64,000 nucleotides of DNA from Lentibacillus sp. Marseille-P4043 (GTDB lineage Bacteria; Bacillota; Bacilli; Bacillales; Amphibacillaceae), in the NCBI RefSeq assembly GCF_900258515.1, contig NZ_LT984884.1, forward strand, positions 3,344,488 to 3,408,487, read 5' to 3'. Both the position numbers and the translations under genes were made by a program. This document shows, piece by piece, positions 1-8,188 of this stretch. The stretch's first letter is position 1. Each line of letters begins with the position of its first letter. Below the pieces are notes generated by a model. That model ran no database searches and was not told the DNA's origin. It was given only the letters and a program-made list of their open reading frames with translations.

Positions 1-408
1 ACACTTGACGAGCTGGCAGAAGAAACGGGGATGAGTAAAACAAGAATGAGTCAAGTGGTCCGCCAGATGATGTCCTTAAACATTGCTGAAAAGGAATTTG
101 TTAAAGGCAGTCGAAAAGAACATTACAGAGTTGAAAATGACTATATCCAAACATTTATTTCCTTATTTACGACGAATTGGAAAGAAGTAGTCAGCAAAAA
201 TTCACAGCTTGCCAGGCGTCTTCAAGATAAAATTGCCCGGATAGAACGAGCACATAAGGAATATTTTTCAGCTGAAGTAGAACAAAAAGTAGCCGAATTA
301 AAAGAAGAATTAACCCAATGGATCAGTTACTATGATTGGATTAACAGATTGGTAGAATTCTTTGAAAGCGGAAAGATCCTTGACTCCGTACCAGTTGAAG
401 TTGATTAA
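1..408 (+). CDS. GbsR/MarR-family transcriptional regulator, 5' end cut by window edge
   Basis: The frame is open from base 1 (reading TLDELAEETGMSKTRMSQ), so the ATG at 31 is internal and the real start lies outside. The visible 135 residues begin in a winged helix-turn-helix whose recognition helix is near MSKTRMSQVVRQM, followed by a long charged helical C-terminus. This matches GbsR-like regulators that control glycine betaine or choline genes in Bacillaceae. No target genes are visible, so the specific ligand is unknown. A strong terminator follows directly. Family call fairly sure; role inferred. Confidence 0.72.
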   Translation, partial: TLDELAEETGMSKTRMSQVVRQMMSLNIAEKEFVKGSRKEHYRVENDYIQTFISLFTTNWKEVVSKNSQLARRLQDKIARIERAHKEYFSAEVEQKVAELKEELTQWISYYDWINRLVEFFESGKILDSVPVEVD

Positions 409-420
409 GATAATGAGTAA

Positions 421-458
421 AAGAAGGATGAAGCCCGTGAGGTTTCATCCTTCTTTTC
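421..458 (+). terminator. Rho-independent terminator of the GbsR-like gene
   Basis: AAGAAGGATGAA and TTCATCCTTCTT form a 12-bp stem around a short loop, followed by T-rich DNA, 13 nt after the upstream stop codon. Confidence 0.85.
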
Positions 459-537
459 AATGGAAAGGTATATTTCCTATATATAAGTCAAAGAATAGAG
501 TATAGGATAGGAAAAGAATAGATGGGGGTTTAAAAAT

Positions 538-1542
538 ATGTCGACTGAGCAGAACATAAAACTTACATCAGCAGAACTTTCACAACTTTGGACATCTTAT
601 CAAAATGATAGTGGCTCCATTTGCATGTTGAAGCATTTTTTGCAGACTGTTGAAGACTCTGAAATTCGTCCGATCATCGAACACGCGTTAAAATTATCGC
701 AAAGTCATATCCAAAAACTTACCACCATTTTTGCCAAGGAAGATTATCCATTGCCAAACGGTTTTTCGGAAAGTCAGGATTTGAATACCGATTCTCCGCG
801 GTTATTCACAGACAATTATATGCTACAATTTATAAAACAATCAGCCCAAATCTCACTAAGTGGCTATGGTGTTGCGAAGTCCTTAGCCGTACGGTCTGAT
901 ATTAATGAATTTTACGCGCAATGTCTGACAGAGGTAAATCAACTGGATACGATGACCAAAAATGTTTTACTGTCAAAAGGCCTTTATGTACGCTCTCCAT
1001 ATATTCCATACCCAGATAAAATTGATTTTGTCAAAAAACAAAAATTTCTTACGGGTTGGTTTGGGGAAAGACGACCACTATTATCACTGGAGATAACAAA
1101 TCTTTTTTCCAATTTTCAACGTAATGCTTTAGGAACAGCAACCCTTATCGGCTTCAGTCAAGTGGCAAAATCTAAAAAGGTTGCGCAATTCTTTGTGCGA
1201 GGGAAGGAAATTGCCGCAAAACAAAACGAGGTATTTGGGTCTATCTTACGTGAAGATGATCTCCCAGTTCCAATGACATCAGATACGTATGTCACCGAAT
1301 CAAAGGCAGCGCCAATCTCTGACCGTTTAATGATGTTTACGGTTACAGGTTTAATTGCGTTAGGTATTGGATATTATGGAACAAGTATATCTACAAGTTT
1401 AAGACGCGATCTAACGGCACACTATGATCGGTTCATACATGAAATCCTCAAGTATTCGGAAGACGGCGCAAACATCCTGATTGACAATGGTTGGATGGAA
1501 GAACCCCTACAAGCAAGTGACCGTGATGAATTATCGAACTAA
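538..1542 (+). CDS. DUF3231 family protein with two tandem domains
   Basis: 334 residues, the usual size for this Bacillaceae family. Two homologous halves are visible: roughly residues 8-165 and 180-330, each with a helical bundle and a conserved stretch ending in EDYPLPNGF (about 77) or EDDLPVPMT (about 239). A hydrophobic helix lies near residues 265-282. The family is thought to be ferritin-like helical bundles, often linked to spores, but no biochemical role is established. The start is supported by GGGGGT about 9 nt upstream of ATG. It stands alone. A weak stem (AAAGGA/TCCTTT) lies just after the stop. Confidence 0.75.
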   Translation: MSTEQNIKLTSAELSQLWTSYQNDSGSICMLKHFLQTVEDSEIRPIIEHALKLSQSHIQKLTTIFAKEDYPLPNGFSESQDLNTDSPRLFTDNYMLQFIKQSAQISLSGYGVAKSLAVRSDINEFYAQCLTEVNQLDTMTKNVLLSKGLYVRSPYIPYPDKIDFVKKQKFLTGWFGERRPLLSLEITNLFSNFQRNALGTATLIGFSQVAKSKKVAQFFVRGKEIAAKQNEVFGSILREDDLPVPMTSDTYVTESKAAPISDRLMMFTVTGLIALGIGYYGTSISTSLRRDLTAHYDRFIHEILKYSEDGANILIDNGWMEEPLQASDRDELSN

Positions 1543-1707
1543 GCAGATCAAAGAAAGGAAAGTCCTTTTTATATGTAGTAAACCTGCTAACAATAGCGAA
1601 GCAAATGGGTTAAGAGAAACCTCGGTAATCTATAAATCAATTTGGAAGTTATCGGTGGATAGCCCTGATCTCTTTCCCCCTAGCTTTATGCTTCCTTACC
1701 CTAGATG

Positions 1708-2469
1708 TTAATAAGGCGGTTGCTTTCCCCCGACCTGATATGCAGTGATAGAATTTCGTTCCACTTTATAAGAATAGTACCTTGACCCCATGTCGTCTCC
1801 TTTCTTCCAAGTTTCTGTAAACGTAACGATATATTTCTCATCACCAATTTTTCTTGCTGTTGTTTCTCGTTCAATGTGATAACCAGCTATTTTTTCTTCC
1901 CACTTCTCTATCTTTTCAGGAAAACGATCAATTACTGTTCCTTGTCCAGATGTTGCAAATTCAACCGCATCTTCCTTAGTAAAAGGCGGCATCGAAGGAG
2001 ATATGAACTGTAATATTCCCCAGGATAAACCGTAGATAAGTACAGGAATGCTAACAAACATTTTAGCGCCCTTTTGCTTTTTCTGCCTTGTATATATCCA
2101 CCGATCAATTATCGCGTAACATATCGCAGCAAGCATTCCACTTATTCCAAGCAACCAATTTTGAAAAACAAATCCATTCGCTAGTCCCAAAATTCCATGT
2201 AAAAGGACAAATAACCAGTCTCGTCGTTTCAACCATTTTATTCGTAAAAACTCCAATAAAATGGATACGACATTACCATACAACATGATGATAACTCCGA
2301 CATACATCATATAAACAAGGGACCAGCCCATAAGTTTATTTCCAAGGTTATATGTCGTCTCTGAATTATTTATAAATACGAATAAATAAGCCAATATAAT
2401 TGATGTTAGGGTTGTAACTACATATGTCGTTAATAGTTTTCTAATAACAAGATTTCGTAAACCATTCAG
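1708..2469 (-). CDS. Hypothetical membrane protein with a soluble C-terminal domain
   Basis: No family recognised. The frame extends upstream of the obvious TTG at 2394: a near-perfect AGGAGG lies 9 nt before an in-frame CTG at 2469, giving about 253 residues with an extra N-terminal hydrophobic helix. About four or five membrane segments occupy the first 150 residues, then a soluble tail rich in charged and aromatic residues (for example KIEKWEEKIAGYHIERE). The tail has a beta-strand-like pattern (EKYIVTFTETWK) reminiscent of small extracytoplasmic domains. No in-frame ATG exists near the ribosome site, so a rare CTG start is the best reading. Function unknown. Confidence 0.6.
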   Translation of the reverse strand: MNGLRNLVIRKLLTTYVVTTLTSIILAYLFVFINNSETTYNLGNKLMGWSLVYMMYVGVIIMLYGNVVSILLEFLRIKWLKRRDWLFVLLHGILGLANGFVFQNWLLGISGMLAAICYAIIDRWIYTRQKKQKGAKMFVSIPVLIYGLSWGILQFISPSMPPFTKEDAVEFATSGQGTVIDRFPEKIEKWEEKIAGYHIERETTARKIGDEKYIVTFTETWKKGDDMGSRYYSYKVERNSITAYQVGGKQPPY

Positions 2470-2512
2470 GATAGTCTCCCTCCTTTTTGCATAGAAAATC
2501 CGCTACCATCTA

Positions 2513-2941
2513 TCAAAAGGAATTTTTAAACACATAACTCACTTTATCATAATTCATTTTATCCTTGTAAAAACGGTGGGCATTCTTGCGCTGTAATCCT
2601 GAAGATAAAGCAACACTTTCATAATGATGCTCTATTGCCCATTCATGAACATAAGCAAGCAGTCTTTCTCCATAGCCTTTGGAACGATTATTACGATCCG
2701 TAACTAAATCACATACCCAAACAAATCTGCCATAATAAAGTGTAATCATCGGTTTAAAACCAGCAACCGCAACAATCTCATAATTATCGAGCAAAGCAAA
2801 CATTTTATAACCGTCATTCTCCATGGCATCTGTAACCAATTCTAGATAAGTAGTTTCATCAAGATGTGTTCGTAATTGCTTAATTACTGGAAATACCTGG
2901 ATGATTTCCTTTTGTGATTGTAATTGTTTAATTGTTAGCAT
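2513..2941 (-). CDS. GNAT family N-acetyltransferase
   Basis: 142 residues, a typical single-domain GNAT. The acetyl-CoA pyrophosphate loop is seen as [11 protein letters not shown] (near residues 85-95), following the beta-4 strand [12 protein letters not shown]. The C-terminal [14 protein letters not shown] is the usual tyrosine-containing motif. It probably transfers acetyl to a small-molecule amine or protein N-terminus; the substrate cannot be read from sequence. GGGGGACC-type ribosome site precedes the ATG. Monocistronic by spacing. Confidence 0.82.
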   Translation of the reverse strand: MLTIKQLQSQKEIIQVFPVIKQLRTHLDETTYLELVTDAMENDGYKMFALLDNYEIVAVAGFKPMITLYYGRFVWVCDLVTDRNNRSKGYGERLLAYVHEWAIEHHYESVALSSGLQRKNAHRFYKDKMNYDKVSYVFKNSF

Positions 2942-3008
2942 GTTCAGGTCCCCCTTTTCAGAATTTTAATTCAGTTTATCATAAATGATCAATGGAAACA
3001 TTATAAAT

Positions 3009-3062
3009 GTAAGCGTCAAATAATCCCCACCTGTAACCAGATGGGGATTATTTGACGCTTAC
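3009..3062. repeat. Near-perfect 54-bp palindrome flanked by 8-bp direct repeats
   Basis: Positions 3009-3029 and 3042-3062 are exact reverse complements (21 bp), with a further CTG/CAG pair in the loop. TTATAAAT occurs immediately on both sides (3001-3008 and 3063-3070), like a target duplication. No U-tract directly follows either arm, so a pure terminator role is less obvious. Confidence 0.7.
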
Positions 3063-3077
3063 TTATAAATGATCATT

Positions 3078-3114
3078 AAAAATGCCTTCACTTGTTATAC
3101 AGTGAAGGACATTT
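3078..3114 (-). terminator. Terminator downstream of nrnB
   Basis: AAAATG-CTTCAC pairs with GTGAAG-CATTTT around a short loop, ending in T-runs on both strands. It lies about 60 nt past the nrnB stop. Confidence 0.7.
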
Positions 3115-3175
3115 TAACCCTTTTATGAAAGAGAATTATTTCACTTTATTAATCTGAGTTTGTGGCAAAATCAAT

Positions 3176-4372
3176 CTATTTTGATTTTCCATTAGTTCCT
3201 TTCCTTACTTCTTCCATTAAGTAATGGACAAAAACATCATCTCTAGCAAGCCAGACTTCATAATTCCTTTTTAAAAATTTTTCACCTTCCACAAAGCTTG
3301 TAAATGTCTCTTTTACATTTACTTTGTTCCGTTCAATCATCCATTCATGGTTATTTTTCGGATAAAGCAAGAACAAATCATCCGATCGACTGTTATACAG
3401 GGTACCGAAAGTTGACTCCTTCACATTAAAACGGTTACGCTTCGTATCTTCATGCAATGGTTCCAAAGGGAATGTTTTAGCCACAAACTGTTTGTATGCC
3501 GCATCGGTTAATATGCTGCCTGACGCTTTTTCATGCCCGCCGCCACCAAAATGACCAGCCACTTTGGATACATCAACATGATCATGAATCGTTCGAAATC
3601 CCATTCGTTTACCACCCATATTTAAAATAACGATATAATCAAGATGTGGGTATTCTTTCCCAAGCTCGTTTCCTAATTCCGAATGATACGACTCCGCATG
3701 CACGACACCAGCGAAGTGGCCACCCGCTTTTATTTGAATGAGTTGACGCCTTTTTCGACGAATATAACGTTCAATATTGTTTTCTTCTATTTCTAGTAGT
3801 TGCTGTTCAAACGCATCGAAATAAAAATGATCACTTGATCTTAGCCGATGAATCATTTTTTCTTCAAACGCTTCAATTGATATTAAGAAAAAAAGCGTAT
3901 TGAGCCGTTTCGCTGTAATGTTTTCATTTTTCTCCCATTCCCATGTATCATACTGTCTGACAAGTTCAACAAATTCCACTATGACATCTGAAGGATTTAA
4001 AAGTTGACGTGAAACTAGGTATTCGTAAAGTAATGATGTTGCCGAAGTCGCTTTTCCTTCTGCATCTTCAACTTGTACATGTGCCCACTGATAATCATTA
4101 AAATGCAAAGCTGTTTTATGATGATCCAGTAGTTTCACCTTGCCCCCTTCCTGAAAAAACACCTCCACTTTTTTTTCATTCTCTGGATTAATAGACAAAT
4201 CTGTAATAAGCAAACTTGTGTCCTTATTACCATTTTCCAAAAAGTGTTTCACTTCACGGTCAAGGGCTGAAATGGAATTGTATCGAACACTAACCTGATT
4301 ACCAAAAGCAAGCTTCGCCAAAATCCCACAGCCAACCCCGTCCAAATCATTATGTGACAACAATTTATACAT
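3176..4372 (-). CDS. nrnB: DHH-family oligoribonuclease NrnB
   Basis: 398 residues, the same size as B. subtilis NrnB (YngD). N-terminal DHH phosphoesterase domain: HNDLDGVGCG at 7-16, ITDLS at 56-60 and DHH at 83-85 supply the manganese ligands. The DHHA1 domain carries the glycine-rich GHFGGGGHEKASG at 273-285. The C-terminal hundred residues match the NrnB-specific extension. Family members degrade nano-RNAs and short oligonucleotides from the 3' end, recycling end products of mRNA decay in the cytoplasm. Single gene, followed by a terminator. Orthology is by length, domain order and motif, not by search. Confidence 0.82.
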   Translation of the reverse strand: MYKLLSHNDLDGVGCGILAKLAFGNQVSVRYNSISALDREVKHFLENGNKDTSLLITDLSINPENEKKVEVFFQEGGKVKLLDHHKTALHFNDYQWAHVQVEDAEGKATSATSLLYEYLVSRQLLNPSDVIVEFVELVRQYDTWEWEKNENITAKRLNTLFFLISIEAFEEKMIHRLRSSDHFYFDAFEQQLLEIEENNIERYIRRKRRQLIQIKAGGHFAGVVHAESYHSELGNELGKEYPHLDYIVILNMGGKRMGFRTIHDHVDVSKVAGHFGGGGHEKASGSILTDAAYKQFVAKTFPLEPLHEDTKRNRFNVKESTFGTLYNSRSDDLFLLYPKNNHEWMIERNKVNVKETFTSFVEGEKFLKRNYEVWLARDDVFVHYLMEEVRKGTNGKSK

Positions 4373-5145
4373 TCACTTCACCTCAGAATGTAGTATTCGT
4401 TTTTGTTGGTGAAATTATCATTTTTAAATAAGGTTTCGTTCTAAAGTTGCTTGTTGCTGAATAATGTCTTGATATAAACTGCGACGTAACTGCTGGGCTC
4501 TTTTCTATAAGTACGCGCATTTCCCGCCGTCCGGGATCGCTCCGGGTGGATGCTTTCCGCGGGCACGGCCTCAGCCTCCTTGCCCCGGCGAGGGGTATGT
4601 CGACGTTGTCCGCAAAGGACGGTTTTAGTCGACCCTCCTTTTCAAACCACTCTGCGGGGTCTTCGGACACGTGCTGGGGCTGCGCTAACTCGCCCCACCG
4701 AAAACCATAGTTCCCGCAGGACAAGGAAGGCTACGTCAGCGATACATCGCACGAAGAAAAAGTGCTTTTCTTTTTCGAGGAGTCAACCACCCTCCACTCA
4801 CCCGGACTAGTGAAGTGGTGGGAATACTTATAGGCACTTACAACTACGGCTAATGGTAGTAAATGTAATACCAGTGAAGGAAATACGCGTAGACACCAGC
4901 CGCCCGCGGAAAGCGAGTGTATTTCCAGAACGGTGGGAGAGGAATTTCCTAATTATGTCGTATTTTATATCAAAAGTGTAAGCCTTCATCATCTTTATCC
5001 AATGTAATTGATGGCAGGAAGGAATAAAAATTTTTTTGCGTAATCTGAGAGATGGAAAAAAACCGATGATCTTCTTGACCATCGGATTTCTAAAAAGATT
5101 TACATGGTGGTGTCTCTATATTTTTTCTTCATCAACCACTAAAAC
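4373..5145. other. 773-bp gene-free region holding a GC-rich repeat
   Basis: No credible gene. The centre (about 4490-4930) is far more GC-rich than the flanks and is listed separately as a repeat. The open frames at 4383-4724, 4550-4810 and 4828-5082 have no ribosome sites and no family resemblance; they are by-products of GC-rich composition. Confidence 0.7.
4490..4930. repeat. GC-rich structured intergenic repeat of Bacillaceae type
   Basis: GCTTTCCGCGGGC at 4552-4564 recurs inverted at 4902-4914 as GCCCGCGGAAAGC, an exact 13-bp inverted pair about 340 bp apart. Related words ATTTCCCGCCGTCC and GGAAATACGCGTAG also recur. Elements with this CCGCGGAAAGC hallmark are, from memory, scattered through intergenic regions of Bacillaceae genomes. 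No transposase. Possibly a non-autonomous mobile repeat or structured RNA. Confidence 0.6.
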
Positions 5146-5301
5146 TTAATGCCGCTTTTTTGTTTTTTTATTGTTGTATTTTTCGTTTTCTGTTAGAGGT
5201 TCGTTCGCAAATTCATGATCAAAGTCTCTCGATAAATTCTTCCTCACTGCCTGTTCATCGCTTACATTACTGTTCACTTTTTGCTTGTTCCTATTGCTCA
5301 T
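5146..5301 (-). CDS. sspO: Small acid-soluble spore protein, SspO-like
   Basis: A 51-residue protein. GGAGG sits 9 nt before the ATG at 5301. The C-terminal half reads EFANEPLTENEKYNNKKTKKR, which matches the conserved tail of SspO (CotK) minor small acid-soluble spore proteins (family consensus EFANEPLT..ERQNNKKRKK). The N-terminus is basic and hydrophilic (MSNRNKQKVN), as in the family, but more divergent. Such proteins accumulate in the forespore core. A sigma-G-like promoter is possible: GAATG at 5379-5375 and CATACATA at 5355-5348 on the minus strand. A 15-bp perfect palindrome sits right before the ribosome site. Confidence 0.75.
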   Translation of the reverse strand: MSNRNKQKVNSNVSDEQAVRKNLSRDFDHEFANEPLTENEKYNNKKTKKRH

Positions 5302-5315
5302 CAAAAAGCACCTCC

Positions 5316-5350
5316 ATACAAATTATTTTGCCAAACAAAATAATTTGTAT
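5316..5350. promoter_or_regulatory. Perfect palindrome between the sspO promoter and ribosome site
   Basis: ATACAAATTATTTTG at 5316-5330 is repeated as its exact complement at 5336-5350 with a 5-nt loop. It touches the ribosome site of sspO. It could be an operator or a 5'-UTR stem; there is no transcript start to decide. Confidence 0.5.
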
Positions 5351-5389
5351 GTATGGTTATAAAAACAGCACCAACATTCCAAAATAGGG

Positions 5390-5415
5390 AAAGCGACTGA
5401 TAAAACAGTCGCTTT
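5390..5415 (-). terminator. Terminator of the DUF485/symporter unit
   Basis: AAAGCGACTG pairs with CAGTCGCTTT, followed on the minus strand by T-rich sequence, directly after the stop of the gene ending at 5419. Confidence 0.8.
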
Positions 5416-5418
5416 TCC

Positions 5419-6951
5419 TTAATTTTCCCGATATCCTGTATTTGCTTTTACTTTCACTTCAGCATACCGTATATCATCCGTCTCTTTAGACAGTTTAGTT
5501 CCAATGTACCCCCCAAGAAAACCTAATGGAACAGAGATTAATGCCGGATTGGTCAACGGGAAAAGCGGATCTCCCACAAACAATGCCGCACCTTCAACGG
5601 GTGAGAAAACACTTGGACTTAACGATACAAGAACTAACGCAGAAATCAATCCACATAACATTGCTGTAACGGCTCCTGTAGTATTAAACTTTTTCCAATA
5701 AACGGTATAAAGAATAACCGGTAAATTGGCACTTGCTGCAATACAAAAGGCAAGAGAAACCAAGAATGCCACATTCAGATTTTGCGCGAATAATGCTAAA
5801 ATAATAGCGAATACTGATACTGCTAAGGAAGCATAGCGAGCTGCTAGCATTTGTTCTTTGTCTGAAGCCTTTCCTTTTTTAAAAATTTGACCATACAAAT
5901 CATGAGCAAAAGCCGATGCCCCAGATAACACGAGACCTGCTACAACCGCCAGAATAGTCGCGAAGGCAACTGCTGATATAAATGCAAATAGAATATCTCC
6001 ACCTAGCGCTTTCGCCAGTAATGGTGCTGCCATGTTACCACCTGGATTTGCTGCAAGAATATTCGTTTCCCCTACAAATGCAGCCGCACCGAATCCAAGA
6101 AATAATGTTAACACATAGAAAATACCGATCGTCCATGTTGCAGTAATAACGGAACTTCTAGCTGTCTTCGCATCTTTAACAGTGAAAAAGCGCATCAGGA
6201 TGTGTGGTAGGCCAGATGTTCCTAGTACTAATGCGATCATTAATGAAATGGTCCCCAATGGTTCGGTATATTTTAAGCCTGGCTTTAAATAATCAGCCCC
6301 ATGGCTCGTAACCGTTTTAACATTACTAAACATTTCCCCAATATTGAAGTTGAACTTTAATAAAACCAGAAATGAAATAATAACCATTCCAGCCATTAGA
6401 AGGACTGCTTTGACAATTTGCACCCAACTAGTTGCAATCATTCCGCCGAAAAGTACGTATATGGTCATCATTACACCAACAATTAACACGGCAATCCAAT
6501 AGTCTATATCAAACAACAACTGAATAAGTGCTCCTGCTCCAACAAGCTGTGCAATCATATAAAACGTTACAATCGTGATCGTACTAAGTGCTGCCGCTCC
6601 CCTAACTTTTTTGGCATCAAACCGGGAATTGATCATATCTGCAAGTGTATATTTCCCTAAATTTCTCAACGGTTCAGCAACTAAAAACAACACAACCAAA
6701 TATGCAATTAGAAAACCAATACTATAGAAGAACCCATCAAATCCATAAAGGGCAATTGCTCCTGCTATACCAAGGAAAGAAGCTGCAGATAAATAATCAC
6801 CAGCAATCGCAATCCCATTTTGCCATCCAGTTAATCCGCCTCCAGCTGTATAAAAATCACCAGTTGTCTGTGTTTGTTTCGCTGCATAATACGTAATCAC
6901 AAGTGTTATCATAACGATAATTAAAAAAAGAATTACAACCGTTGCATCCAT
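5419..6951 (-). CDS. Sodium:solute symporter, ActP-like (acetate/short carboxylate)
   Basis: 510 residues with about 13 membrane segments, the normal size for the SSS family. The signature GIAIAGDYLSAASFLGI (about residues 48-64) and HILMRFFTVKDAKTARSS (about 250) are typical of the ActP/YwcA branch, which imports acetate or related monocarboxylates with sodium. The gene follows a DUF485 gene whose stop and this start nearly coincide (6951), the standard ActP/YjcH pairing. The upstream cre site and neighbouring LytS/LytTR genes suggest control by carbon supply. The exact substrate (acetate, pyruvate or other) is open. Close paralogue at 9935-11470. Confidence 0.85.
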   Translation of the reverse strand: MDATVVILFLIIVMITLVITYYAAKQTQTTGDFYTAGGGLTGWQNGIAIAGDYLSAASFLGIAGAIALYGFDGFFYSIGFLIAYLVVLFLVAEPLRNLGKYTLADMINSRFDAKKVRGAAALSTITIVTFYMIAQLVGAGALIQLLFDIDYWIAVLIVGVMMTIYVLFGGMIATSWVQIVKAVLLMAGMVIISFLVLLKFNFNIGEMFSNVKTVTSHGADYLKPGLKYTEPLGTISLMIALVLGTSGLPHILMRFFTVKDAKTARSSVITATWTIGIFYVLTLFLGFGAAAFVGETNILAANPGGNMAAPLLAKALGGDILFAFISAVAFATILAVVAGLVLSGASAFAHDLYGQIFKKGKASDKEQMLAARYASLAVSVFAIILALFAQNLNVAFLVSLAFCIAASANLPVILYTVYWKKFNTTGAVTAMLCGLISALVLVSLSPSVFSPVEGAALFVGDPLFPLTNPALISVPLGFLGGYIGTKLSKETDDIRYAEVKVKANTGYREN

Positions 6952-7295
6952 TAGGCATCCCCTCCATTTTTAATCTGGTCCTCAATGATTTGATTTGCTT
7001 GCTCATCAAAGGAGGCCGCCTTTTTCACATAAATCGTACATAGAACCCACGTCATGATAAATTGTGCAAATGCGAACAGCCAAACCCACGAAACATCACC
7101 AATTGCTGGTGTATTTAGGAAGCTTGTATAGGATGTTAAAACAGGCAGTAAAAAGTAAAATATCAGAAAAAAAATAGTTAATGGCACGATGAACTTCTTT
7201 CGATTATGCATGTACGTTTTGAACTGTTTACTGTTTGCTACTTGAACAAAATCAATCTCTTTCTCCTCGTTTCGCTCCGCTTTTTCTACATTCAT
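6951..7295 (-). CDS. DUF485 small membrane protein (YjcH/YwcB type)
   Basis: 114 residues with two membrane helices: about 37-58 (FIVPLTIFFLIFYFLLPVL) and 73-95. The basic, hydrophilic first 35 residues contain VQVANSKQFKTYMHNRKKF, the hallmark F..L...R..F of DUF485. These proteins are nearly always encoded just upstream of ActP-type symporters and are assumed to be accessory subunits; mechanism not established. AAAGGAGG precedes the ATG. Start and next gene overlap at base 6951, so translation is coupled. Confidence 0.85.
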   Translation of the reverse strand: MNVEKAERNEEKEIDFVQVANSKQFKTYMHNRKKFIVPLTIFFLIFYFLLPVLTSYTSFLNTPAIGDVSWVWLFAFAQFIMTWVLCTIYVKKAASFDEQANQIIEDQIKNGGDA

Positions 7296-7323
7296 AAAAA
7301 GTATCCTCCTTTATTTTTTATAT

Positions 7324-7337
7324 TGAAAGCGCTTACT
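7324..7337. promoter_or_regulatory. Probable CcpA-binding cre site
   Basis: TGAAAGCGCTTACT matches the cre consensus TGWNANCGNTNWCA at all fixed positions but the last. It lies about 30 nt upstream of the DUF485 start, downstream of a possible -10 (TATACT), a position that fits roadblock or repression by CcpA under good carbon supply. Confidence 0.65.
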
Positions 7338-7387
7338 AATAAGTATATATGATCTTTAATGACACAAGTTGTATTTTTGGGTCAATG

Positions 7388-7417
7388 GTCGCAAATGATG
7401 TTTGAATAGTCAAAATG
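7388..7417 (-). promoter_or_regulatory. Candidate LytTR-binding direct repeats
   Basis: On the minus strand CATTTTGAC (7417-7409) and CATTTGCGAC (7397-7388) are spaced 20 nt apart, two helical turns, upstream of a poor -35 (AACTTG). LytTR regulators bind such direct repeats. The assignment rests only on spacing and on the adjacent regulator gene. Confidence 0.35.
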
Positions 7418-7430
7418 TAATCATTAATCG

Positions 7431-8180
7431 TCAGCTTTCGAATAAGTCAAATAGAACCTTCCTTGCTGCTCGACTAACAGGTATTGTTGTTTGATTTTTA
7501 TCCTTAAGAGTTACGTTACTTGTACCATTAAACCATGGTGTGATTGCTTGAACGTGATTTAAGTTTACTAAATAGCTGCGATGTGTCCGGAAAAATGAGA
7601 ATCCTTGTAACTTCTTTTCTAACTCCTGTAACGTCATACGACTTTCGATCACATTATGATCCGTATGAATTTCCAACATCCGGTTAAACGGGACCGCATA
7701 GTAAATCGATTCCGGCGACAAAACTACCATCCGCTCTCCATCATCAACAAGTAGTTTTGCGGCAGAAGGGGAATCATGATTTTTAAACGTATTGCTTCCC
7801 TTTGTGTCTGGCAATCGATTACGTGCACGTGCCATTGCTTTTTGAAAACGTTTTGTGTCATAAGGTTTTAACATATAATCAACCGCTTCTATCTCAAACG
7901 CATCCACCGCATATTCGTCATATGCTGTCGTAAAAATAAATAACGGTGCATGAATGTATGCTAGCTCTGTTATTTTTTTGGCGGCCTCCACTCCAGGCAT
8001 TCCAGGCATATGAACATCAAGGAATACGATGTCTGGCTCATGTTCCATGTATAATTCAATTAATTCTTCGCCCGTTTCCGCACTTGGACAGACAATGACA
8101 TCCTGCTCCTTTTCTAGTAAATAAACTAACTCTTCCCGTGCCAATGCTTCATCTTCAGCGATCAAGGCATGAATTTTCAT
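7431..8180 (-). CDS. LytTR-family response regulator
   Basis: 249 residues. Receiver domain 1-120 with acidic pocket E9/D10, phosphoacceptor D55 in VFLDVHMPG and K105 in YMLKPYDTK. C-terminal LytTR DNA-binding domain about 140-247 (FFRTHRSYLVNLNHVQAI is typical). It lies 8 nt after the LytS-type kinase gene, so the two form a two-component pair. LytS/LytT-like pairs in Bacillus and enterobacteria respond to pyruvate or related carboxylates and control membrane transporters. Here symporter genes lie on both sides, so these are the likely targets. Gene name left blank because paralogues exist. Confidence 0.85.
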   Translation of the reverse strand: MKIHALIAEDEALAREELVYLLEKEQDVIVCPSAETGEELIELYMEHEPDIVFLDVHMPGMPGVEAAKKITELAYIHAPLFIFTTAYDEYAVDAFEIEAVDYMLKPYDTKRFQKAMARARNRLPDTKGSNTFKNHDSPSAAKLLVDDGERMVVLSPESIYYAVPFNRMLEIHTDHNVIESRMTLQELEKKLQGFSFFRTHRSYLVNLNHVQAITPWFNGTSNVTLKDKNQTTIPVSRAARKVLFDLFES

Positions 8181-8188
8181 CTAATTAC

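Noticed and set aside
1481..1711. Frame overlapping the end of the DUF3231 gene
   Set aside because: No ribosome site, overlaps a convincing gene in another frame, no domain.
4383..5082. Three overlapping frames in the GC-rich region
   Set aside because: They follow base composition, lack ribosome sites and have no recognisable domain.
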